A stretch of DNA of 64,000 bases, from NCBI GenBank assembly GCA_030682795.1, contig JAUXNJ010000009.1, positions 72,582 to 136,581 of the forward strand. Direction: 5' to 3'. The DNA comes from Sphingobacteriaceae bacterium. Its GTDB lineage: Bacteria > Bacteroidota > Bacteroidia > UBA7662. This document shows positions 8,845 to 16,070 of the stretch, one piece after another. Below the pieces are notes generated by a model. The model was not told where the DNA came from. It saw only the letters and a list, made by a program, of their open reading frames with translations, and did not search any database. How positions within the stretch are numbered: the stretch's first letter is position 1; the number at the start of each line of letters is the position of its first letter. The translations under genes were made by a program, and so were the position numbers.

Positions 8845-10949
8845 AAAAAGACTTTCAAATAGCCCTCGTTGGCAATCCCAACAGTGGTAAATCCTCCCTT
8901 TTTAACGCCCTTACTGGTTTAAACCAAAAGGTGGGCAATTTCCCCGGCGTAACGGTCGACAAAAAAAGCGGCTTTTTGAAAATAGGAAACGGCGACTCGG
9001 TTGAAATAACCGACTTACCGGGCACTTACAGCTTGTACCCAAGGTCGGAGGACGAGCAGGTTACTTTTAATGTGCTGCTCGACACGCAAAATGCCTCACA
9101 CCCCGACTTGGTTCTGGTAGTTGCAGATGCATCAAATTTGCGTCGGAACCTGCTGTTTATTACGCAGATCATAGATTTAGGCTTGCCAACGGCTTTGATC
9201 ATCAATAAAATGGACTTGGCCAAGGAGCAGGGCATGGACCTCAACCTAGCGGCTTTGTCGACGCACCTCGGCATTCCCGTACTTGCCACCAACGCCCGCA
9301 AAGGCGAGGGCATCAGTGAGGTAAAGCGCTTGATTGCCGAAAGAGGAGCCGGACAGCCGCTCCCCTTTTATCTGCCAAGCGAAGAAGTACAGCCCATTTT
9401 ACAAGAACTCACGCCCATTAACGGTTTGCAGCCGGGTTACCGCTCCTTTATCTACCTCTGCAACCACGATTATTTACAAAACATCAGCGACAAGCAGCAC
9501 CGCGAACTCGATGCGCTTATCAGCAAGCACAACATTAACATTACCCAGCTGCAGGCGCGCGAAACGGTGCGGCGCTACGAGCAAATCACGGGCTTGTTGG
9601 GCAGCATTGAAAAACGCAGCACCAAAGAAGTGGGCAAATCGCGCACCGAAAAAATCGACCGCATTTTGCTGCATCCAGTGTATGGTTATGTGGTTTTTTT
9701 AGGCATACTGTTCTTCATTTTCCAGTCTATCTTTTCCTGGGCCAGCTGGCCGATGGAGTTCATTGAAACCGTGTTTAACCAGCTCGGCAGCTGGGGCAGC
9801 GCCAACCTTCCCGATGCGTGGTACACCGATTTGTTGGTGAACGGCGTGCTGGCTGGTCTCGGCGGCATCATTGTGTTTGTTCCCCAAATCGTGCTGCTGT
9901 TTTTGTTCCTCAGTCTGCTCGAAGAAACCGGCTACATGGCGCGGGTGAGTTTTTTGATGGACAAGCTCATGCGGAAGTTTGGGTTGAACGGCAAATCGGT
10001 GGTGCCCCTCATTGGTGGCTACGCTTGTGCCGTGCCGAGCATCATGGCCACCCGCAGCATCAACAGCTGGAAAGAGCGCATCCTCACCATCATGGTGCTG
10101 CCGCTGATGAGCTGCAGTGCGCGTTTACCGGTGTACACCCTGCTTATTGGCATGACCGTGCCTGAGGAAAGGGTGCTCGGACTGTTTAACCTCCAAGGTT
10201 TGGTGATGATGGCCTTTTATTTATTGGGATTTGTGGCTGCCATTGGCTCTGCCATGGTCATGAAGTGGTTCATCAAGGAGCGCAACAGTTCTTTCTTCTT
10301 GTTGGAGATGCCCATTTACCAATTCCCACGCTGGCAAAATGTAGGCTTAACCTTGGTTGATAAAGCCAAGGCCTTTGTGTTTGGTGCCGGTAAGGTGATC
10401 ATTGTGATTTCGATTATTTTGTGGTTCATGAGCAGTTTTGGTCCGGGCGACGCCTTCGAAAAGCTCGAGCAGCAATTTGCCACCGAGCTAGTGGATGGCG
10501 AACTTTCGCCAGAAGCCGAAAACGAGCTCAACAAACTCAAGCTCGAGCATTCGTATGCGGGCCGAATGGGCAAGTGGATGGAGCCCGGCATTGCGCCTTT
10601 GGGCTTTGACTGGAAAATTGGCATTTCACTGGTTACCAGCTTTGCAGCTCGGGAAGTATTCGTTGGTACCATGGCCACCATTTACAGTCTGGGCAGCGAA
10701 GATTTTGAAGAAACCACCTTACGTGAAAAAATGATGGCTGACGTGCACCCCACCACGGGCAAACCGCTTTACAGCACCGCCACCACCTTTAGTTTGATGC
10801 TGTTTTACGCCTTTGCCATGCAGTGTATGAGTACCTTGGCCATTACCTACCGCGAAACCAAAAGCTGGAAATGGCCGGCGCTGCAGTTTTTTTACATGAC
10901 CGGACTGGCCTATTTAGCGAGTTTATTGGCTTATCAGCTGCTTTCTTAA
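8841..10949 (+). CDS. feoB: Ferrous iron transport protein B
   Basis: The 702-residue inner-membrane Fe2+ transporter has an N-terminal G domain: G1 GNPNSGKS (residues 11-18), a G3 DLPG near residue 57 and G4 NKMD near residue 122. A membrane domain with two Gate-type repeats starts near residue 275. Conserved pieces include GYACAVPSIMATR and SCSARLPVYTLL, whose Cys lies in the second transmembrane region, and SFAAREVFVGTM. It starts with GTG, overlapping feoA. No feoC follows. The start is fixed by the conserved G1 motif shortly after it. Confidence 0.97.
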   Translation: MKKDFQIALVGNPNSGKSSLFNALTGLNQKVGNFPGVTVDKKSGFLKIGNGDSVEITDLPGTYSLYPRSEDEQVTFNVLLDTQNASHPDLVLVVADASNLRRNLLFITQIIDLGLPTALIINKMDLAKEQGMDLNLAALSTHLGIPVLATNARKGEGISEVKRLIAERGAGQPLPFYLPSEEVQPILQELTPINGLQPGYRSFIYLCNHDYLQNISDKQHRELDALISKHNINITQLQARETVRRYEQITGLLGSIEKRSTKEVGKSRTEKIDRILLHPVYGYVVFLGILFFIFQSIFSWASWPMEFIETVFNQLGSWGSANLPDAWYTDLLVNGVLAGLGGIIVFVPQIVLLFLFLSLLEETGYMARVSFLMDKLMRKFGLNGKSVVPLIGGYACAVPSIMATRSINSWKERILTIMVLPLMSCSARLPVYTLLIGMTVPEERVLGLFNLQGLVMMAFYLLGFVAAIGSAMVMKWFIKERNSSFFLLEMPIYQFPRWQNVGLTLVDKAKAFVFGAGKVIIVISIILWFMSSFGPGDAFEKLEQQFATELVDGELSPEAENELNKLKLEHSYAGRMGKWMEPGIAPLGFDWKIGISLVTSFAAREVFVGTMATIYSLGSEDFEETTLREKMMADVHPTTGKPLYSTATTFSLMLFYAFAMQCMSTLAITYRETKSWKWPALQFFYMTGLAYLASLLAYQLLS

Positions 10950-11083
10950 GCGCATCTCAGAATTTTTTGACTTCTTTAGGGGCGCTCATAGCTATTAAAT
11001 CTGAGTACAAAATCAGCAGCTTTTCCTTCCGTGATGACCAATGTAGGTGAAAAATTTGCTTAAAATTTTAAAGGTTATGGATG

Positions 11084-11106
11084 TTTGTCTATTTTTGTTA
11101 GACAAA
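11084..11106 (+). promoter_or_regulatory. Palindromic operator over the -7 box of the xre-res operon
   Basis: TTTGTCTA (11084-11091), a 7-bp spacer and TAGACAAA (11099-11106) form a perfect 8-bp inverted repeat. The spacer and left arm contain the -7 element TATTTTTG (11090-11097). A dimeric repressor bound here would block RNA polymerase. The likely ligand is the Xre-type antitoxin encoded 11 bp downstream. Confidence 0.75.
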
Positions 11107-11116
11107 TTTACCAGCC

Positions 11117-11623
11117 ATGAGTAAGGAATACCGCCCTTTTCCAGAGGAGCTCTCCCTAGACAACTTAGTAAATGATATGGAGGTTGCGTATGGTGCTGCT
11201 CGTACTGCAAAGCAAGTACCACCTGGTGCCTACCTAGTGGAGCATTCTCAAAAGTTTGCCTTTTGGGAAGCCATCCAAACCGGCGTATCCCAGTCAGCTT
11301 TTGAGCGCATTCGGAAGGTGAGTCCTTTCACCGATGCCGATTGGGCTCGTTTTTTAGATATCTCTACCAAATCATTGTTGCGCTACCGCCAAGATACCAA
11401 CCACCGTTTCAAGCCTGGTCATTCCGAAACCATCCTCGAAGTGGCCGAGCTTTGTACCGTTGGTGTAAGGGTTTTCGGCTCCCCCGAAGCTTATGAGCGT
11501 TGGCTGGTCACCCCCAATGCCGCCTTGGCTGGTCATAAACCACAAGCTTTGGTAGGCAGCAGTTATGGGCAGCAGCTCCTCCTCGATGAACTCATCCGCA
11601 TCGATCAAGGCATTTTCGCCTAA
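11117..11623 (+). CDS. Xre/ParS-MbcA family antitoxin of a RES-Xre pair
   Basis: The 168-residue protein has a helical N-terminal part with a helix-turn-helix-like region (SQSAFERIRKVSPFTDADWARFLDIS). It ends with the short C-terminal domain (ETILEVAELCTVGVRVFGSPEAYERWLVTPN) typical of antitoxins that neutralise RES toxins. The conserved F-G-S and W-L-x-x-P-N segments mark that domain. It should bind the RES toxin and, as a dimer, repress its own operon through the palindrome at 11084-11106. The stop codon is directly followed by the toxin ATG with no gap. Confidence 0.93.
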   Translation: MSKEYRPFPEELSLDNLVNDMEVAYGAARTAKQVPPGAYLVEHSQKFAFWEAIQTGVSQSAFERIRKVSPFTDADWARFLDISTKSLLRYRQDTNHRFKPGHSETILEVAELCTVGVRVFGSPEAYERWLVTPNAALAGHKPQALVGSSYGQQLLLDELIRIDQGIFA

Positions 11624-12082
11624 ATGGAGCTTTATCGGCTATACCGTGCCAAGTACGGCAATCCGTTGAGCGGACAAGGCGCTGCGCTTCGTGGCGGTCG
11701 CTGGAATTCGCCGGGTACCTCCTTGGTATATACTGCCAGCAACCGCTCACTCGCCATGGCCGAGGTATTGGTGCATTTAAGCTTGGCTACCATGCCTCAA
11801 GACTACGAAATGGCGGTGTTGTACCTGCCCGAGCAGCTGCCGATTGGCCGCTTGCATCCGCAGGCTTTGCCTCCCAACTGGCAAGACTTCCCGCCGCCGG
11901 AAATCCTGCGCCAGCATGGCGATGCCCTCGTGCGAAAAAATGAGTTTGTGGCCTTGCAAGTGCCTTCCGCAGTCACACCCGGCGATTTCAACATCTTGCT
12001 TAACCCCAATCATTCCGGTTTTCAGCAGGTAAAACTACTCGAAAGCGTGCCTTTTGGATTTCAGCGGCGCTTGTTCAAATAA
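11624..12082 (+). CDS. RES-domain toxin (NAD+ phosphorylase type)
   Basis: The 152-residue protein is a complete RES domain. It carries the Arg of YRLYRAKYG, the GGRWNSPG segment, the Glu in AMAEVLVHLSL and the later Leu-Asn-Pro (NILLNPNHSGF). Known RES toxins such as MbcT degrade NAD+ and stop growth unless bound by their Xre-type antitoxin. The ATG is immediately after the antitoxin stop codon, the usual antitoxin-first order. All core residues are visible, so I expect it to be functional. Confidence 0.93.
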   Translation: MELYRLYRAKYGNPLSGQGAALRGGRWNSPGTSLVYTASNRSLAMAEVLVHLSLATMPQDYEMAVLYLPEQLPIGRLHPQALPPNWQDFPPPEILRQHGDALVRKNEFVALQVPSAVTPGDFNILLNPNHSGFQQVKLLESVPFGFQRRLFK

Positions 12083-12152
12083 GGACTTGCGTCTAGCTTC
12101 ACAAAATCTCCACATCCACCCCAGCGAGCCTGCCTTTTCCTATTTTTACGCC

Positions 12153-12791
12153 GTGAACAGCCCCCTCCAGCTGCAGCTCGAAAATGCACTGCGCCCATTT
12201 ATGCCAGAAACCGCTTTGGCCTATGCTGCCGCTTTTTTGGTGGAGCACCGGGTGCAGCTCACCCTTACAAGGGGCAGGGCTACCAAGCTGGGCGACTACC
12301 GCCATCCTTGGCAGGGCAAAGGCCACCGCATTACGGTAAACCAAACACTCAATAAGTACGCCTTTGTGGTAACGCTCATCCACGAATTTGCACACCTACT
12401 GGTTTGGGAACAACATAAAAACAAGGTGAAACCGCATGGAGAAGAGTGGAAAAAGGCTTTTATGGGACTGATGAGCCCGCTGCTGCTGCCCAGCGTTTTT
12501 CCTGAAGCGCTACTGCCGGTGCTGCACAACTACTTTGCCTCTCCCAAGGCCTCTAGCTGCTCCGACCCCGATTTATTGCGTTCACTTTCGGCCTACGATG
12601 CCCGTCCTGCGCATGTAAAACTACTCGAAGAATTGCCCGAAGGGAGCGTTTTTGCCACCCGCCAAAACCGCATCTTCAAAAAACTGGAGAAGCGCCGTAC
12701 CCGCTACCTCTGCACCGAGCTGGCCAGCGGAAAACAATACCTCATTCACCACTTGGCAGAAGTACGCGTTTCCCAAAATAGCGCACAATAA
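12153..12791 (+). CDS. SprT-like zinc metalloprotease domain protein
   Basis: The product has 212 residues from the GTG at 12153. The SprT-like signature is HEFAHLLVWE (HExxH, here HEFAH) with a third ligand His in KPHGEEWK, as in SprT and the Spartan protease domain. Lys/Arg-rich C-terminal residues (IFKKLEKRRTRYLC) could contact nucleic acid. I prefer GTG 12153 to the ATG at 12054, which overlaps the toxin gene, because a near-consensus -7 box (TATTTTTA, 12141-12148) lies 4 nt before the GTG. The last 80 bp are repeated at 13924-14003, on the far side of the AbiF island. Confidence 0.85.
   Translation: MNSPLQLQLENALRPFMPETALAYAAAFLVEHRVQLTLTRGRATKLGDYRHPWQGKGHRITVNQTLNKYAFVVTLIHEFAHLLVWEQHKNKVKPHGEEWKKAFMGLMSPLLLPSVFPEALLPVLHNYFASPKASSCSDPDLLRSLSAYDARPAHVKLLEELPEGSVFATRQNRIFKKLEKRRTRYLCTELASGKQYLIHHLAEVRVSQNSAQ
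12710..12789 (+). repeat. 80-bp direct repeat, left copy (island boundary)
   Basis: These 80 bp match 13924-14003 with 4 mismatches. The last 55 bp (12735-12789) are identical. The copy contains the 3' end of the sprT-like gene up to the first base of its stop codon. With the right copy it brackets the AbiF island. Confidence 0.92.
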
Positions 12792-12832
12792 GTCAAGAGC
12801 GTAAGCAGGAGCAGACTGATTTTCACCCACTA

Positions 12833-12865
12833 TTGGGAATAGAAATCAAAAAAGTATTACCTTTG
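12833..12865 (+). promoter_or_regulatory. Promoter of the abiF leader RNA and gene
   Basis: TTG (12833-12835), a 22-nt spacer and TACCTTTG (12858-12865) match the Bacteroidota consensus. The promoter lies inside the island, about 45 bp after the left repeat, so the island brings its own transcription start. Confidence 0.7.
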
Positions 12866-12869
12866 TAGC

Positions 12870-12925
12870 AACAGTACTCGCCACGCTTAAGTCTGAAAAG
12901 ACTGCGTACCAGGGCGAGTCTTTTG
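12870..12925 (+). ncRNA. Structured leader RNA upstream of abiF (candidate abiF RNA motif)
   Basis: A long hairpin is visible: ACTCGCC (12876-12882) pairs with GGCGAGT (12913-12919), ACGC (12883-12886) with GCGT (12904-12907), and AGTCT (12890-12894) with AGACT (12899-12903), closed by a GAAA loop. A TTA bulge sits on the left side. The stem is followed by CTTTT, so it could also end a short transcript. It starts about 10 nt after the -7 box and lies 74 bp before the AbiF coding start. A conserved RNA (the abiF RNA motif) is known upstream of abiF genes. I have not been able to compare it with a covariance model. Confidence 0.65.
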
Positions 12926-12993
12926 CATTAAAGGGTTTTCAGAAGTACAAAAAGGGCAAGAATATCCATCACATACTCACGTAAGGCTCATCT

Positions 12994-13892
12994 ATGATTT
13001 ACAACAAGCAGACATTCACGATCGTAGAACACATACAGCAATTACGCAATAGAGGCCTCCAAATTAATGACGAGGAACTAGCAATACACTATTTATCTCA
13101 CGTGAGTTACTACAGGCTTGCTGGCTATTGGTGGCCGATGCAAAGCAATAAAGAAACACATAATTTCAAACCAGATAGCAAATTTGAAGATGTTGTTTCC
13201 TTGTACAATTTTGATAGAGAATTACGCATTCTCCTTTTTGACGTAATAGAAAAAATCGAAATTAGCCTTCGCACCAAACTTATCTATCATCTTTCGCATG
13301 AATTCGACCCCTGGTGGTTTCAAAACACTACCATTTTTCAGGATAGCGGAGCATTAATTGATACCTTGGCGAGTCTAAAAGAGGAAGTGGATCGTTCCAA
13401 GGATGCCTTCATCAAAGAACATAAAAAAAATATAAAGATGATTTGAGGTTTCCACCCGCATGGAAAACGCTCGAGCTTGCGAGTTTTGGGAGCCTTTCGA
13501 AACTTTATGGGAACCTTAAGAACACCATTTCGTCGAAAGATACTATTGCCAAAGAATTGGGTGCAGTAAATCATACCTATTTGCCTAGTTGGCTACAATC
13601 CATTTCGCAACTCAGGAATTATTGCGCACATCACAGTCGCCTGTGGAACAAAAATCTTCCCGGTAGTCCAAAATTGCTTTCCAAACCCCCCTACAATTGG
13701 GTATATAACGTACCTACAGATACCTCGAAATTATACCTTCATCTTTGCATCATGAGGTACCTTATAAATAATATTGCTCCCGAAAACTCCTTTTCTGCAA
13801 AACTTCAGAAGTTACTCCGGAAGTATCCCTCTGTAGACCCAAAAGCCCTTGGTATGCTACCAGGATGGGAAGAGGAACCGCTATGGCGTTAA
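12994..13892 (+). pseudogene. abiF: AbiF/Abi_2-family HEPN protein, frame broken at an A8 tract
   Basis: Two frames together give one Abi_2 protein of about 300 residues. The first, 12994-13446, has the N-terminal signature (HIQQLRNRGLQI, YLSHVSYYRLAGYWWPM) and stops after FIKEHKKNIKMI. The second, from 13443, continues with the family segment LRFPPAWKTLELASFGSLSKLY and the HEPN catalytic motif RNYCAH (RxxxxH, codons 13614-13631). The break is at eight A residues (13423-13430). One extra A, or a -1 slip on A-AAA-AAT, restores HKKKYKDDLRFPPAW. AbiF proteins are abortive-infection effectors, and HEPN domains are typically RNases. The DNA is more AT-rich than its neighbours. It may be a dead gene, a phase-variable one, a slippage product or an assembly error. 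Confidence 0.85.
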
Positions 13893-13923
13893 CAGCAATC
13901 CGAAAGTTAGGCGAAGCCAGCTT

Positions 13924-14003
13924 CTGCACCGAGTTGGCCAGCGGCGAGCAATACCTCATTCACCACTTGGCAGAAGTACGCGTTTCCCAAAATAGCGCAC
14001 AAT
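13924..14003 (+). repeat. 80-bp direct repeat, right copy (island boundary)
   Basis: This is the second copy of 12710-12789, with 4 mismatches. It still encodes the 3' tail of the sprT-like protein in sense, with TGA at 14003-14005 in place of TAA. In antisense it supplies the last codons and stop (13956-13958) of the nhaC-type gene. Confidence 0.92.
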
Positions 14004-15872
14004 GAGCCACAGGGCTGGCAAAGCCAACAAATAACTCAGGTACACGGGCATGCCAAAAGCAGCCGGAATGGTGCCAAATACAATGGCCACAGCACCCACA
14101 GTAAGGGCATAAGGCAGCTGCGTACGTACATGGTCGATGTGGTTGCAACCCGAAGCCAAGGAACTCAAAATGGTGGTGTCGGAAATGGGTGAACAGTGAT
14201 CGCCGAGCACACTGCCGGCCAACACACAGCTTACCACATTGTGGAAGATAGCCAAGGCGGCTTCGTGGTCCATCCCAGCCTCCATGCACAGTTTCCAGCT
14301 GGCAGGCAGCATCAGCGGATATAAGATGGCCATGGTGCCCCAGCTCGAACCGGTGCTAAAGGCTACCACGCCGGCCAGTAAAAAAGTGATCACCGGAATC
14401 CAGCCAGGCCCAACATCAAGCGACAACAGCGCATTGGTGATGTAAGTGGCCGTTTCTAATTCTTTGGTGATGCTGGCCAGCACCCAAGCCAAACTCAAAA
14501 TGAGCACGGCGCCGAGCATGGTTTTAAAGCCAGTAATAGCGGCTTCCACGCTTTTTTCGAGGGATAGGCGCTTGCTGGCCAAACTCCCCAAAACCGCTAC
14601 TAAAAGTCCGGCAAAGGAGCCCCACAACAAAGCAGTGTAAGAATTGGCGTTGCCAATGATGAGCGACAACCGGCGGTAGAACGGCAAACTGGTGTCGTTC
14701 CACACCTCTTGGTCCCAGCCCGTATGCAGCAAGCCCCAAATCACCACGCCAATCACCGTGAGCACAGGCACCAACGCCAAAGCCGCCATGGGTTTGAGGC
14801 CGGGTTCCATTTGGAAGGCGTCGGCTTCACCGCTCAGCTGCGCCTGTGCGTGCACCTCACCAGGTGCGTTGGCACGAGCTTTTGTTTCAGCGGCCAGCAT
14901 TGGACCATAATCGCGCCCCTGCTTGATGAGCATGAGCATAAAAATTAAGGTGAGGATGGGGTAGAAAGAATAGGAAAGCGAGCTTAAAAAGACGGTGTAA
15001 GCGTTTTCATCCAAATCGGCAATGCTATTGATGCCATCTTTGATGTAGCCCAACTCGGCCCCAATCCAGGTGGTGATAAAAGCAATGGCCGCCACCGGAG
15101 CTGCGGTTGAATCGACCAAATAACTGAGCTTTTCTCGGGAGATGCGAAGTTTGTCGGTGACCGGCCGCATGGTATTGCCTACAAGCAGGGTGTTGGAATA
15201 ATCGTCGAAAAAGATGGCCACCCCGAGCAGCCAGGTTACAAATTGGCCCGATTGTGCATTGCGCGCCCGGCGGGCGAGGATGTTTACTACGCCTTGCATG
15301 CCGCCGTTACGACTGATCACCGCCACCATACCGCCAATCAACATCGAAAACACAATGATGGCCTGGTGATCGCCATCGCTCAAGGCCTCAATTAAATAAG
15401 TATCGGCAAACTGCCTGATGGCAAACCAGAGTCCGGCTCCCACCCCCAACTGATAACCCCCGATGACCCATCCCCCCAATAAAATGCCCGCCAAAAGCGC
15501 TGAATACACTTCCCGAAAAAGCAAAGCAATAAAAATGGCCAAAAGCGGGGGCCATATGCTCCAAGCCAATGGAATGGGATTGTAGCTGCGCACAAAGGCT
15601 TGATCGTGCACCTCCAACCTGATATCGGCAGCCGTATTTAGGGTTTGCGTAAGCCTTGCGACGCCCATCAACACCGGCAACTGCATCTTTTCACCGTTGA
15701 GCAGCACTTCTATGCTATCGATGGGGCCCAAATCTTCTAAAACCACTTCAAAGGCAAGGCCTTGCATTACGTGGGTGGGCCAATCGACCCGCACCTCTGC
15801 CTTGCTTTCGTATCCATTTAAGAGCAATAAGCCGCCTAACAGCAGCCAAAGCCAGCTTTTGTGCACTTTCAT
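13956..15872 (-). CDS. NhaC-family Na+/H+ antiporter with N-terminal extracytoplasmic domain
   Basis: The protein has 638 residues. A signal-like hydrophobic start is followed by about 85 residues of beta-rich sequence, and then by an antiporter domain with about 11-13 membrane segments. The family motif IFFDDYSNTLLVGNTMRPVTD lies near residue 215, and DHCSPISDTTILSS near residue 570. Members exchange Na+ or another cation, or an amino acid or organic acid, for protons. The substrate is not decided here. The last 15 codons lie within the direct repeat at 13924-14003. Before the island arrived, the gene would have overlapped the sprT-like gene by about 50 bp. Confidence 0.87.
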   Translation of the reverse strand: MKVHKSWLWLLLGGLLLLNGYESKAEVRVDWPTHVMQGLAFEVVLEDLGPIDSIEVLLNGEKMQLPVLMGVARLTQTLNTAADIRLEVHDQAFVRSYNPIPLAWSIWPPLLAIFIALLFREVYSALLAGILLGGWVIGGYQLGVGAGLWFAIRQFADTYLIEALSDGDHQAIIVFSMLIGGMVAVISRNGGMQGVVNILARRARNAQSGQFVTWLLGVAIFFDDYSNTLLVGNTMRPVTDKLRISREKLSYLVDSTAAPVAAIAFITTWIGAELGYIKDGINSIADLDENAYTVFLSSLSYSFYPILTLIFMLMLIKQGRDYGPMLAAETKARANAPGEVHAQAQLSGEADAFQMEPGLKPMAALALVPVLTVIGVVIWGLLHTGWDQEVWNDTSLPFYRRLSLIIGNANSYTALLWGSFAGLLVAVLGSLASKRLSLEKSVEAAITGFKTMLGAVLILSLAWVLASITKELETATYITNALLSLDVGPGWIPVITFLLAGVVAFSTGSSWGTMAILYPLMLPASWKLCMEAGMDHEAALAIFHNVVSCVLAGSVLGDHCSPISDTTILSSLASGCNHIDHVRTQLPYALTVGAVAIVFGTIPAAFGMPVYLSYLLALPALWLIVRYFGKRVLLPSGE

Positions 15873-16003
15873 CAGCGCTAATCTAATAGAAAATTCCCAG
15901 CTGTGTGATCCGAATTTGAATTGCTTGGTTTACAGGAGGTCCATGGCTGGCCGGCTTTCAAAATTTGCTTAGAAATTTCGCTGGCTTGCTGCGTTGAAAA
16001 GCT

Positions 16004-16011
16004 TAATTTTG
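16004..16011 (+). promoter_or_regulatory. -7 promoter element of gcvP
   Basis: TAATTTTG matches TAnnTTTG and lies 59 nt before the start codon. The 198-bp gap between the divergent antiporter and gcvP holds no gene. No hairpin resembling a glycine riboswitch was recognised in it. Confidence 0.5.
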
Positions 16012-16070
16012 CGCTGCTTTTCAAAACCTTTAGGGTGAGATAAGCATTGTAGTTTCAAACCTGTCATACA

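Noticed and set aside
12054-12152. SprT-like start at ATG 12054
   Set aside because: This would overlap the RES toxin gene by 29 bp, and the added 33 residues do not look like the family. The GTG at 12153 has a promoter box 4 nt upstream.
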